DNA of 64,000 nt from Symbiodinium natans. Lineage: Eukaryota > Sar > Dinophyceae > Suessiales > Symbiodiniaceae. The notes beneath the pieces are model-generated. The model was not told the DNA's origin. It searched no databases and saw only the letters and a program-made list of their open reading frames with translations. The first letter of the stretch is position 1; each line of letters begins with the position of its first letter. Shown in pieces: positions 34,263 through 44,485 of this stretch. The stretch spans positions 303,001-367,000 of the forward strand of contig CAJNDS010002425.1 of assembly GCA_905221605.1 (NCBI GenBank). Reading direction: 5' to 3'. Both the position numbers and the translations under genes were made by a program.

Positions 34263-35181
34263 AGGCTCAACCCCAAACCCTAAACCCCAAACCCCAAACC
34301 CTAAACCCTAAACCACGAGTAGTCGTGGCTAGAGGTGTGAGATGGCTCTCAGTATATAGGGTTTTATAATGGCACACCTTGCTTGTGAGCCCCACATGGG
34401 TACTGCTCAAGATTAGGTCCTTTTTTTGGCAAGTATGGAACCCTAAGAGACCCCAAACTCAGCGAACTACCCATAGAACACCTCGCTTTTGAGCCCTAAA
34501 CCCCTATATGTAAGCAGACCGGCTGAATCCTAAACCCCCAAAACCCCCTAAACACCTAAACCCCTACAACCCTAAACCCCATGCACTCTTCTAAGTAGGT
34601 CCTCATTGGAGCCCACAAAAACGGAAGCCCTCGGCCGTAGAAGTCCGTAAGCCACCTCTCTCAGCCATGACAACCTTTAAAGCTTTAGGGTTTTGGGTTT
34701 TAGGGTTTAGGGTTTAGGGTTTAGGGTTTGGGGTTTAGGGTTTAGGGTTTAGGGTTTAGGGTTTAGGGTTTGGGGTTTGGGGTTTGGGGTTTGGGGTGTG
34801 GGGCTTAGGGTATAGCACGTCCCTGGGCCTGGCTCCCGGCTGATTGGATAGAGCTCCGGGTGCAAGAAAGGGTATAGGGTTTAGGGTTTGCTTTTAGGGT
34901 TTAGGGGTCAGTTCAGGGTTTAGGGTTTAGGGTTTAGGGTTTAGGGTTTGCTTTTAGGGTTTAGGGGTCAGTTCAGGGTTTAGGGTTTAGGGTTGGCCCT
35001 CCAGGTTTTGGGGCTCAGGGCCAGGGTTCAGGGTCAAAAGCGGAGGTGTAGTTAGGCTGAGGCAAAAAGGGCCTTGAAGCCCTGGGTTTAAGAGGATCCA
35101 TGTAGGAATATGTTTCAGAGGCTTTTAGGGTTTAGGGTTTAGGGTTGAGGGTTTAAGGGCGTCCTAGCCAAACACGCCCAG
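34263..35181. other. Spacer with telomere variants and a tandem duplication
   Basis: It contains TTTAGGG/TTTGGGG variants (34,690-34,800) and a duplicated block of about 65 bases (TTTGCTTTTAGGGTTTAGGG... at 34,886 and 34,946). No gene seen. Confidence 0.6.
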
Positions 35182-38100
35182 GGCCAGCACTGCCGTGCCC
35201 TTCTCCCTCCTGCACATGCTGCACGTGCTGTTTCAGGCCCCATGTCTCCATGGTGAGCTTACCTAAAACCCTAAACTCCTATTCTCCTAAACCCCTAAAC
35301 CCTAAACCCGAAACCCTAAACCCTAAACCCTAAACCCTAAACCCTAAACCCTAAACCCTAAAGCCTAAACCCTAAACCCTAAACCCTAAACCCTAAACCC
35401 TAAACCCTAAACCCTAAACCCTAAACCCTAAACCCTAAACCCGAACCCTAAACCCATAGGACTGTCGTGGGCGTTCTCTTTTTGCGGCTTTGGACTCTTG
35501 CTTTGGCAGTTGGGGCCCCACGTAGGCGAAGACCCCATGCCCAGGTTATGATGCTGCATCTTTGTCATGTTAGATTCCCGGGTTTAGGGTTTAGGGTTTA
35601 GGGTTTAGGGTTTAGGGTTTAGGGTTTAGGGTTTAGGGTTTAGGGTTTAGGGTTTAGGGTTTAGGGTTTAGGGGAGTTAAAAATGATCATCCCCGGATTC
35701 TAAGGGCAGTTACTGGGATGTTCTCCCTTGCACTAGCAGTCCTTTCTAGGGATTATCGTGCCCCCCTCGTAATTCAAATTCCTAAACCCTAGGGATTATC
35801 GTAACCCCCTCGTCATTCAAATCCCTAAGCCCTAAACCCTCAACCCTAAACCCTGTTAGTTTAGGGTGGAGCATCCCAGGGCACCCTTACCTTCTTTAAA
35901 GGGTTCTGATGTACGGGCCCTTGGGATTTATAGGGTGTATAAGGGGTATGTAAGGGGTCCCCAAAAGGGCCCATATAACTACCTAAAGACTGAAAATGGT
36001 TCGAATCCCCCGTCCGGGGCTCTTAGGGCCTCGAGCACGTCATGCGCGGGTTGTTGTACATCATGGCCCCTGCTCGAGTTCCTTTTATATATTTACAGCG
36101 TACGCAAACCAAAGGGTAAGAGAACTGCATCCATACGTTTCGCCTCACTTTTTGCCCATCTTTTTTTTCCGTCGTTTTTTTTCCGTCAGGAGGTGGACGA
36201 AAGCCGCAATGGTCAGATCTCCTTCTCCGAGTTTCTGGCTTTCTGCAAGACCACCAAGCTTTTCGACACGGCCGATAAGGCGAGCGAGGCCTCTCGGTAG
36301 CAAGCCATCCTTGAAGTGCGCAACAAAGTCATTTTTTTGTATGATGATACTCATATAGATATGTAAAGATATGGTCGTAGGATTTTTGTCAAGTTGTTCT
36401 CTTGTTAGTATGTTGCATTGCTGTTTGATTTCTCTTATGTTAATAGAGCAATTAGTCTGAATGTAGTATTGTAACATCCTGAACTCGAACCCTAAATCTC
36501 GCATATGCCTTGAGCCCAGGTCTTCTTTAGCAAGCGCTCCGTTCCCACAGCGAGCGAGCTCCTGTTCAGCGAGAACGATTTTTTCGCGTTGAGCAACTCA
36601 GAGACTGGGATGGAAGGTAATTAGGTGTTTTTCAATGATGTACCTCTGTCTGCCTTCTTGCAAAAAATCTATATTTTTGTTGTAAAAAACCTTCTTGCAA
36701 AGAAATCAATATCTTTGTTGTAAAAAGAAATCAAATACCGTTCTAACGATTTCAGAAAAGGTGAAGGCAGTGCACCCTATGACAGCTAGGTTTGTGCAGG
36801 GTACAGCCGAGCGCCCGCTTGTGCATGACAAACCCAAAGCCCGTAACCCGAAACCCTATCATCACATTAGTCTAGTACTAGACAGTATCTTCGGATGAGA
36901 GTTTTATGACATTCCAGTATTGCTACAATAGAGCATGTAGAATTTCATATCCTTGCAACTCAGGAGAGTCACATCATGAAGTTCAGCGAGTTTCAGCAGT
37001 TGATGCTGGACGCCGGCGTCGTAGTACCAGCCTCAGTCGGCTTTGCCAAGTCCCGCCTTCCCACACCAATAAGAGTGTTCTGAAGCCCGACCGGGTTGCC
37101 CTATAGAACCCCCGTGTTCCCTTTCAAGGTCTAGGTACCCTGAGCTGGGTTTTGGGGTACTTTACTTCAATACTTTGTTTTTTGGTCTCTGGGTTCCTGT
37201 TATGGCTACTTGTACCTAAGAAGAATATACCTTTTTTCCAGGGTCTACTCCAAAGTAGGGCCCTTCTCGGCCCCATTAAGGGAACAAAAAGGGCATCCTC
37301 ATCATACTTGGGTTTTCCGGGGCACCTCACCTGAGATGGTTTAGGGTCTAGAGGGTTTAGGGTTTAGGGTTTAGGGTTCAGGGTTCAGGGTTCAGGGTTC
37401 AGGGTTCAGGGTTTAGGGTTTAGGGTTTAGGGTTTAGGGTTTAGGGTTTAGGGTTTAGGGTTTAGGGTTTAGGGTTTAGGGTTTAGGGTTTAGGGTTTAG
37501 GGTTTAGGGCCCCTAGGGCGTCATCTTTCACAGGCTTTGGGCTGGGGGTTTGGATACTAGCAGGTGGCGAGTTCTGTGGATAACAAGGGGTACAACGACT
37601 TTCGTTCTTACATCCTTATATCCGTGTATAAGTTGCATTCTTATTATTGCTATCTTGCTATCTGATTGCATGATGACATATGTATATGTACATGTGTTTG
37701 GCTGGAGAACAATCATCCGTGGTAGCCCGGGAATCGTCGCAATGTACCCAAAGAGCCCAATACCTCTTAAACAAGGAATATACCTTAATTTATAAAAGGC
37801 TCCTTATGATGTAAGGTATATTCCTTAATTAAGGGGTATTGGGCTCTTTGGGTAGTGAGAGCTCCAAAGTAAGTGTGCCGCGACCTGGCCTGTAAGACCC
37901 ATCGTATTCTGGTCTGCTCGGTAGGCCCTTGGGACATGTTGGGTTTAGGGTTTAGGGTTTAGGGTTTAGGGTTTAGGGTTTAGGGTTTAGGGTTTAGGGT
38001 TTAGGGTTTAGGGTTTAGGGTTTAGGGTTTAGGGTTTAGGGTTTAGGGTTTAGGGTTTAGGATTTAGGGTTTAGGGTTTAGGGTTTAGGGTTTAGGGCTT

Positions 38101-39951
38101 CTTGGGTTTCAAGAGGGTAGTATATTTAGGAAATCGTTTCATGGGGTTTTAAGGGCCATCCTAGACAAGACCCATAGTATCATCGTTTTGGAATAGTATT
38201 CGAACAGTTGTATTATAGTATTGTCATAGTATGTCAACAGTACCTATTATCGCATTCTTCGTATTCTAGTATGATCATGCTCTAGTAATAATTCAAATGT
38301 TCTAGCAATCTGTTGTAGCATCAAGGCGTTGTTGCATTCTAGCTTTACACCATGGGCAACGTAGGGCTTGGCTTCTAGCGCCGAAGACAGAGCCTCCTTT
38401 GCGCATAGGACGTGATCCCTCGCACACCGGGTCAAGACCCGCACGGTGCGCCCTTGGTCTCCTTCTTCGTGGATGAGAGGGCGCCCTGGGGTTTAGGGTT
38501 TAGGGCTTAGGGCTTAGGGCTTAGGGCTTAGGGCTTAGGGCTACGGGTATAGGTTGAGTGTTTAGGGTTTAGGGAGGCTTGGGGTGCCGCCGCTGCCATG
38601 CCTGATAGGACATCTACTACAATGCAAGAAGCAGGGGCTTACGGTGTAAGTTCTGTTCTGGCCACAGGCCCCTTGCAGCATGCCAAGATTTTTGTTTTTT
38701 TCTTTCACCCCGCCTCCCCCCCACCCCCCTGAGATCGTGGATCTCATCCTCCACCACTGGTTTGCAACCTACGACTCCGATTCAGACGGCGTCCTGCAAC
38801 TGGAGGACTCCACGCGCTCCAAGCCCTTCCCGAGCCTGTACCTTGGGGACTAAATGAACCCGAAAAGGGTTTATGGCCCATATACCTTAATGCTGACTAG
38901 AGTAGCATCGGGTTCTTGCTAGAGTAGCATCGGGTTCTTGTTTGGGTTAAGGGTTTAGGGTTTAGGGTTACATTCACATGGTCCCCAAGGTACAAGACAG
39001 GTCTAGTCTTAAGAGTCTAAACATCGCGTGCACCAAAGACTGAAGGCTCCCCCTCACTGTAGTCCTTAAATTTCAACGGTATGGTTTAGGGTTTGGGGTT
39101 TAGGGTTTAGGCCCTATAATCCCCATAATCAACCCTATAAAGGGCCTTTCTTAAGAGGTTATAGGGTTCGATAGACCGTCCTGGTATGCACACATCTTTT
39201 CTTAAAATCATACCTGCACAGTTCAGATCGTAGAGGGGATTACCGGTGGATGACCATCACGCCGAGACCTCAGTGGACGACATTTACCTCCGGACAACAA
39301 CCAAGCATGTGGAAAATGTTCTAATTGATGTTCCCTTTTGGGGTACCCTAGCTATGAGGCTCCGAGTAGTACAAAATCCCTAACCCTAAACCCTAAACCC
39401 TAAACCCTAAACCCTAAACCCTAAACCCTAAACCCTAAACCCTAAACCCTAAACCCTAAACCCTAAACCCTAAACCCTAAACCCTAAACCCAACCATGAG
39501 CATGTGGGAGGGCATTGAGGAAGCACAGCGGTAGCCTTTCGCTCTTTGTAGTTTCCGACTTCCGCCACACAAGGCCTGCAAGCAACTTAGGAAACATGGG
39601 AACCCTCACTGTATGGCATGGTTGCTGGGCTGCCTATTCTGCTTCTTATGAAAGGCTCAGTGAAGGCTGCTGCTTTGCGTCTGCAACCCTTTCAATCCGA
39701 AGCCCTAAAGCCGGAAAGCCCTGAACTTTGCACTGCCCAGGCAAGTCTCAAAGAGTAACACCAACCACGACATTGTTCTGCTGCACAAACCCCTGCCGGC
39801 CAAGCCCGAAAATTATCTCAGAAAGTGGGTTTAGCTTTGTTTAGGGTTTAGGGTCAGCCCCATTCAGGACTATGCTCGCCTTGTCGCTGACTACCAGCTG
39901 CCCCTCACGGCCTCTGATGAAGCCTCATGGAAGCAGAGCCACCATGCGTAG
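35182..39951 (+). CDS. EF-hand calcium-binding protein, multi-exon
   Basis: Probable calcium sensor, cytosolic unless the hydrophobic first exon is real. Exons: 35182-35236 (VPFSLLHMLHVLFQ), 35545-35581, 36190-36279, 36520-36616, 36964-37017, 38734-38837, 38990 to about 39006, 39511-39530, 39741-39798, 39868-39951 (TAG 39949-39951). The exon at 36,190 has a canonical 12-residue EF loop, D-E-S-R-N-G-Q-I-S-F-S-E. The exon at 38,734 has a second, D-S-D-S-D-G-V-L-Q-L-E-D, with helix EIVDLILHHWFATY before it. Phases match at 36279/36520 (GC donor), 38837/38990 (GT), 39530/39741 (GT) and 39798/39868 (GC). The 36616/36964 join fails, so an exon near 36.8 kb is probably missing. The first exon could be a channel pore helix, but this is speculative. 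The family beyond EF-hand was not identified. Confidence 0.65.
35297..35455. repeat. CCCTAAA array
   Basis: About 22 units with single CCCGAAA and CCTAAAG variants. It opposes the TTTAGGG array at 35,580-35,674 in the next intron. Confidence 0.9.
35713..35879. mobile_element. Family C element (copy 5) with telomere insert
   Basis: CTGGGATGTTCTCCCTTG and GGTGGAGCATCCCAG are the ends. A duplicated GGGATTATCGT block and CCCTAA units lie inside. The right end is AG. Confidence 0.7.
36190..36279 (+). CDS. EF-hand exon 1
   Basis: Acceptor TTTTTTTTCCGTCAG|GAG, donor AAG|GC. Loop positions 1, 3, 5, 6, 8, 9 and 12 are D, S, N, G, I, S and E. The following helix is FSEFLAFCKTTKLF. Confidence 0.8.
37146..37256. 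mobile_element. Family F element (copy 2)
   Basis: CTGGGTTTTGGGGTACTTTA mirrors GGTCTACTCCAAAGTAG; the core GGGTTCCTGTTATGGCTAC matches copy 1. Confidence 0.8.
37340..38734. other. Intron rich in TTTAGGG with one family E element
   Basis: Arrays at 37,340-37,508 (including five TTCAGGG units) and 37,941-38,097, and a family E element at 37,745-37,855. 38,140-38,470 looks like unique non-coding DNA. A TTAGGGC run lies at 38,500-38,540. Confidence 0.75.
37745..37855. mobile_element. Family E element (copy 3)
   Basis: TACCCAAAGAGCCCAATACC mirrors GGTATTGGGCTCTTTGGGTA almost perfectly, with AAGGAATATACCTTAATT arms inside. Confidence 0.9.
38734..39000 (+). CDS. EF-hand exon 2 split by a family D introner
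   Basis: The acceptor CCTGAG follows a C-rich tract. The loop DSDSDGVLQLED is canonical. The reading frame runs to 38,837 (...AGC CT), is interrupted by a family D element with its GTAC duplication, and resumes at 38,990 (G TAC AAG ACA) in the same frame. Confidence 0.75.
38842..38989. mobile_element. Family D element acting as an intron (copy 3)
   Basis: The element runs CTTGGGGACTAAATGAACC...TTCACATGGTCCCCAAG and is flanked on both sides by GTAC (38,838-38,841 and 38,990-38,993), a target-site duplication. The left GTAC gives the GT donor; the element's final AG (38,988-38,989) is the acceptor. TTTAGGG units (38,947-38,968) sit inside it. Confidence 0.85.
39370..39493. repeat. CCCTAAA array before a 20-nt exon
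   Basis: About 17 units ending close to the small exon at 39,511-39,530. Confidence 0.9.
39511..39951 (+). CDS. C-terminal exons of the EF-hand gene, including a 20-nt exon
   Basis: 39511-39530 (GIEEAQ plus two bases) starts after GTGGGAG and ends before GTAGCC. 39741-39798 supplies the last codon base after CTGCCCAG and reads QVSKSNTNHDIVLLHKPLP. 39868-39951 reads DYARLVADYQLPLTASDEAS and ends in TAG. All phases match. Confidence 0.6.
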
Positions 39952-40574
39952 TTAGATCAGCAGAAGTCCCGTTTAGGGTTTAGGGTTTAGGGTTTAGGGC
40001 TTAGGGCTTAGGGTTTAGGGTTTAGGGTTTAGGGTTCAGGGTTTAGGGTGCAGAACAGTGGCCGTCATCGCAGCGTCACCGATCTTGTGCATGAACCCTC
40101 TGAAGCACTGGGTGCTAAACACAGTTGCAGAGCACTGGCTGTGGTCAGGTGGAAACGTGTCCATTTGTTTTTGTCAACATGTCTATATGTCTACATCTAA
40201 TTTTTGATGTGGATGTTAATGCTTACATGCATGTGAGCCCTTCCCATTGGAGTGCTTTTGAAGGTAAGACGTTCGAGCGCAGCACAAGGTTGTTTTTTGA
40301 CGGCACTCCGAAGTCCTGAGGCCTCGTCCACGCCCCTACAGCGCTCACACGTGTCCCAGAACAGTCGCACGCAAGGTCTACACCCATGCCACCCACAAGC
40401 ATTCTGGGGGACTTGCACCTCAGTGGCAAGTGTGCGCCATACACAAGTCGAATAAGGCTGGTGACTTGCAGCGTGTCACCCTGAATTTGCAGCCCCTCAA
40501 CCCGAAGCCCTAAGCCCTCAACCCTGAACCGCATTCATTCCCGCTGACTCCTTGGGGCCACCAGTAGCCTTGAG

Positions 40575-43500
40575 GACATTCTCGACTTCCGGTCTTTGCT
40601 GGAGAAGTCGAGTGCCCTAGCTACAGGTGGGCGGCTGTTTGTTCTGTTTGTTCTCCGCCACGGCGAACACTTTTGAAACAGGCACTCCCATCGAAAAGGA
40701 TGACGAGATGGGCAGGTTGTGGCGAACAGTTGAGCCTTCCCAAGAGCTGCCCGGCGGTATTATTATGCAGCTTGTAGAATCTTTCAACCTCTTGGCACTG
40801 GGTGCCCGAGGAGTTATTGTTCCAAGGTTTGCACCGCCAAGTCGGGTCTTCGTTGCCGATGGAGCTTGGATTGCATCATGATTTGTTTCTCCAATTGCAA
40901 AGACTCAGAGCTGGGGGGGGGGGGGGGGGGGGGCGGGCAAACAATTGCACCAAATGCAGCACATCTGAAGGCCGAACGGGATCTTCGCCGCCCCTTCTCC
41001 AGGGTCACTTGCGCTTCGTGTGCCTTTCCGACACGCACGGCCAGCATCGTGAGCTGTCTTCGCGGCCCCTCGTCGGAGATGGCTGATGCTGCAGTTTGCG
41101 TTGCTCAGAGTCAGCTTCGACGTCGGTGCCCCAAGGCTACCTCCCGGTGATGTCCTTCTGCATGCAGGCAAGGGATGCAGCACGTTTGCGGTCGCGATGC
41201 CGTAATTCGCTTTTGTTCAGGTGATTTCTCGAACGAAGGAGGCTTGGAAGAGGCAGAGCGCTGAATTAGGGTTGAAGGGTGGCAGGTTCACAGCAGCCGC
41301 GCAGCATGAACATTTCCATGGCGTGCAGAAGCTGCCTGCCTGAAGGTCTTGGATTTTGCCGCGTGGATACGATCCCTGCCTTACACTCACAAGCTCTTGA
41401 CCCTTGCCTGATGTTCTGTTCGGTTTCGAGAGAGCTGCACTTGGTGGTTCATGGCACTTAGTAACTAATTATAACTGTTCTTTTAACTGTACAACCTCCA
41501 AGCAAGAGTCTGGCCGATCCGAAGCTCTTAAATCCAAAAGCCTAACCTTCCAGGATTGCCGGCAACCACGACCTACCGCTTGACAAGTCCTATCACGGGA
41601 GCAAGGCTCTTTCAATTCTTGCAGCTGAACTTGGAGGTTCAGGGTACTTATATATATATATATGGACCATTATGGATCCTCATGATGTCTGTACTTCTAA
41701 GCCCTTACAGTAAGTCCTCTAAGTAGGTTGTAAGCAGACTTCTGATTGGGCTTATAAGTACCTATGAACCTCCAAGTAGTGGCGCTGCTGCAAGCATGTT
41801 CGAGCCACACAGCTGCCATGTTTCGAGTTTGCATGACCACCATGTGTCAGGTCCAGAAGAAGGTTCGGGCCAGCGACGTGCGCTCGGCCTTTATGGCCGC
41901 CCTGGAAGAGGGCGATGCTGCTTGTTTCCTTTTGGGCAAAGTGTTGCTCCAAATTGCCGTTGGAAATCAAACGCAAGCAAGCCTCCAGCTTCCTCTTAAG
42001 AAGTCAGGATGGAGTCACGTACTTGGAAGATGAGGAGATTGAGATAGGCCGCGCGTTTTGAAGGGACAGGGTTTGGTCGAGCTTGAACCTGAATTAGTCA
42101 AAGACATCATCTCTTGCCACTTCCCCCTTCCCACATGGCAACCTCCAATACAGCCTTCTCCCTCTCTCTCTCTATATATATATATATGTATATGTATGTA
42201 TTCTACATGTGTGTGAGAGAATATGCTTGTACACATTGTAAGTATTTCGAATAGGTCCTTGCTAGGGGAGCTGACTTGAAACCTTAAACTCCAAAACCCC
42301 GGTGGGTTTAGGGTTTAGGGTTTAGGGTTTAGGGTATCAGGGTTTAGGGTTTAGGGATTAGGGAAAGTTTAGGGTTTAAGTGAATCCTGTCGAGGTGGCA
42401 TCCGAGTGTACGGCACGCCCTGGCAGCCAGAATTTATGGATTGGGCCTTCAACTTGCCACGGCACGAGATCGGCAAAAAGTGGAAGGCACGGACTACAAC
42501 TGAACCGTAAACCCTAAACCGCCGCGTTTTCGGGGATATTTGGCTTGGGAACTTGGAACGTCGAATCCAGGGGTGCAGAATGCATCAAGCGAGCCATGGA
42601 CCAAAACATGTTCATCGGGGTCTTTCTGTGGTGGGATCCGCTAAAGTGGTTGGGTGCAGGGTCTAGACTTCAGGCTTAGCGTCAGCGTGCCAACGATGGA
42701 ACCAGGAAATCGGTGTCGATAGGTGCTGCATGGCTTCGAGCACATACGGTTTCAGCCTTGGCTTGGAGTAGCACAGATCCCTAACCCTAAGCCCTAAACC
42801 CGAGACTCTAAACCCTAAACCCAGAAGGACTTTGAATTTGAGCGGATACCCTGTGTCTTGCTGCTCCGAAGCGAACCAAAAACCCTGCAAAAAAGCCAAA
42901 GCCGTTCACCCTGTACGGGGCTTACGGGGTTCAGCAGGTTTAGGGGGTTTAGGGTCTCTACTGGTGTAAGTACGCCCAGAACCCGCAGCTCCAAAGACTG
43001 TCGAGATCAGGCGGTGCCAACTGGGATAGACGTCTTGCTGGCACCTTGCTTGTGCGGAGCAGGATTGGAACCAATGGTGTGGGTTTTAGGCCTCAGGGCT
43101 CCAAAGTAGGGGTTTTAGGTGAAGGCTTCTGGTTTGAGATTTAGGAGCTGAAGGTTTTAGGGTTGGGGGTTGAGGGTTGAGGGACTACATCCGGAGGTCC
43201 CCACAACAGCACGTTAGCTTGCAGGCTTGAGTTTAAGGGCCAACCTACTTGCGCAGTTCCCCAAAAAGGGGTACCCCTTTAATAACGAAATTAAAGCACA
43301 ATCCTTGTTTTTCACACCCCCCAGACTGGGTACCCTAATTTCCCTAAACCTTAAGCCTTAAACCCTACGAGCCAAGGTTCACGGTCCACCACTGGGTCGT
43401 GGTGATGCTCTTCTGCCTTCGCTCAAGCGTCGGGGCTGTGCCGTCACTCGGGTGCACGATGCAGACTTTGGTGAGGTTGGGGGCCTAAGCCCCAAACCCT

Positions 43501-44485
43501 CAACCCTAAACCAAACGATGGGGGAGGGATAGGAAGCCCTCACCCCGAAACCCGAAACACTAAACCTGTCAGGACCTCCTGACCGAAGTGCAGGATCGCA
43601 TTCGGCCTCAGTTCTGCGTCTTTGGCCACATCCACGAGGGTGCGGGTGTCACCTTTGATGCCTGGTGGCGCAGTGATGCCCTTTTGCCCTTTTCCGTTTG
43701 GTTCTAGTTTCTCTGAATAAAGGAGCCAGCCCCAAGAAAGGGTACTCTTTGGGATGTGAACTCCCCCTGAAACTAACAGTCCTTAGTAGGAGTCCTTAGT
43801 AGGGATGATGATCGGGGGTACTAGAATCCCCAGTAAGGAGCTGCTAGTATAAACCCTAAACCCTAAACCCCAAACCCTGAACCCTAAACCCTGAACCCTA
43901 AAGCGGGAACATCGAAGGTACCCTTATTATGAAATGGCTACTGGGGCGCCGACTTGGAGGTTTCATGGTACTTACTATCCAGTTGCAACTCTACTTCGAA
44001 CTGCACTGACATCCCCAAGTTCGGGCACTTGAGGAGCTTATAAGTGGGTTATAAGTACAGTTATACTTGGTCAATATGCACTTACATCCCCTAAATTCGG
44101 GCACTTGAGGAGCTTATAAGTGGGTTATAAGTACAGTTATACTTGGTCAATATGTACCCTAAACCCGAAACCCTAAACCCCAAACCCCGAACCCTAAAAC
44201 CTAAACCCTAAACCCTTTAATGCCATGAACCTCCAAGCAAGGATGGAACCACACACTTCGTGAATGCCTCCTCGATGAACGAGCACTACCAGTGCATCCA
44301 CGCCCCGCTGGTCTTCGCCGCTCGGCCATGCGGATTTAGCGGTTTAGGGTTTAGGGTTTATAAGGTTTAGGGTTTAGGGTTTAAGGTTTCTTGTGCAGCA
44401 CATCCACTGCCGTGTCCATGTTGAATCGCATCTGCCCGCAAGCGCAGCCGTCAGTGGGGAGGCATCGTCGTACGCTAGCTGCTAG
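40575..44485 (+). CDS. MPPED/239FB-type metallophosphoesterase
   Basis: Binuclear-metal phosphoesterase of the MPPED family; physiological substrate unknown. Exons: 40575-40626, 40682-40794, 41003-41052, 41136-41167, 41221-41257, 41554-41605, 41851-41940, 42395-42486, 43011-43040, 43377-43475, 43573-43659, 44242-44316, 44399-44485 (TAG). Visible motifs in order: FVCLSDTHG (motif I, DxH), PPGDVLLHAGDFSNEG (GDxxNxG), IAGNHDL (GNHD), GIRVYGTPWQPEFMDWAFNL, PTGIDVLLVHGPPLGRGD (the GPP region), RIRPQFCVFGHIHEGAG (GHxH) and FVNASSMN. All metal-ligand motifs of the family are present, so it is likely active. Donors are GC, with GT after 40,626, 43,475 and 41,940. Acceptors are AG|G except the last exon, AG|C. 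The 41,940/42,395 join is unresolved. An N-terminal extension (40,575-40,794) precedes the catalytic domain. The start codon was not found. Confidence 0.85.
40627..40681 (+). other. 55-bp GT-AG intron
   Basis: GTGGGCGGCTG... to TTTTGAAACAG is one of the shortest introns here and holds no repeat. It joins ALAT to G-TPIEKDDEM in phase 1. Confidence 0.6.
41003..41257 (+). CDS. Three catalytic exons with 53-83 bp introns
   Basis: 41003-41052 (LRFVCLSDTHGQHRE) ends GA before GC; 41136-41167 (LPPGDVLLHAG) completes the Glu codon; 41221-41257 (DFSNEGGLEEAE) follows a GC-AG intron of 53 bp. Phases 2 and 1 match, giving an unbroken metal-binding segment. Confidence 0.85.
41440..41502. mobile_element. 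Family B element, internally deleted (63 bp)
   Basis: CTTGGTGGTTCATGGCACTTA directly meets AACTGTACAACCTCCAAG; the middle is missing. Confidence 0.65.
41630..41779. mobile_element. Family B element (full copy) in MPPED intron
   Basis: CTTGGAGGTTCAGGGTACTT mirrors AAGTACCTATGAACCTCCAAG, ending TAG, with a small (TA)n tract at 41,650. Confidence 0.8.
42395..42486 (+). CDS. Exon with YGTPWQPEF
   Basis: Acceptor GTCGAG|GT, donor AAG|GC. It encodes GIRVYGTPWQPEFMDWAFNL, the most diagnostic MPPED segment in the window. Confidence 0.9.
43011..43475 (+). CDS. 30-nt exon plus GPPLGRGD exon
   Basis: 43011-43040 encodes only AVPTGIDVLL between GATCAG and a GC donor. 43377-43475 continues VHGPPLGRGDALLPSLKRRG. 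Together they restore the family's GIDVL-x-HGPP segment. Confidence 0.8.
43573..44485 (+). CDS. GHIHEG exon and C-terminal exons
   Basis: 43573-43659 reads DRIRPQFCVFGHIHEGAGVT; 44242-44316 reads DGTTHFVNASSMNEHYQ and starts four bases after the end of a family B element; 44399-44485 gives a C-terminus ending SSYASC before TAG. Confidence 0.8.
43753..43914. mobile_element. Family C element (copy 6) with telomere insert
   Basis: TGGGATGTGAACTCCCCCTG and GCGGGAACATC are the ends; CCCTAAA/CCCTGAA units (43,856-43,905) sit inside the right arm. Confidence 0.65.
43953..44237. mobile_element. Family B element (copy with duplication and telomere insert)
   Basis: It starts CTTGGAGGTTTCATGG and ends GCCATGAACCTCCAAG. 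A block from ACATCCCC(T)AA to CTTGGTCAATATG is duplicated (about 44,010-44,080 and 44,085-44,150), and CCCTAAA units (44,157-44,217) interrupt the right arm. Confidence 0.8.

Noticed and set aside
41752-41976. 74-codon - strand frame
   Set aside because: It is antisense to a + exon (41,851-41,940) with strong third-position GC; no family resemblance.
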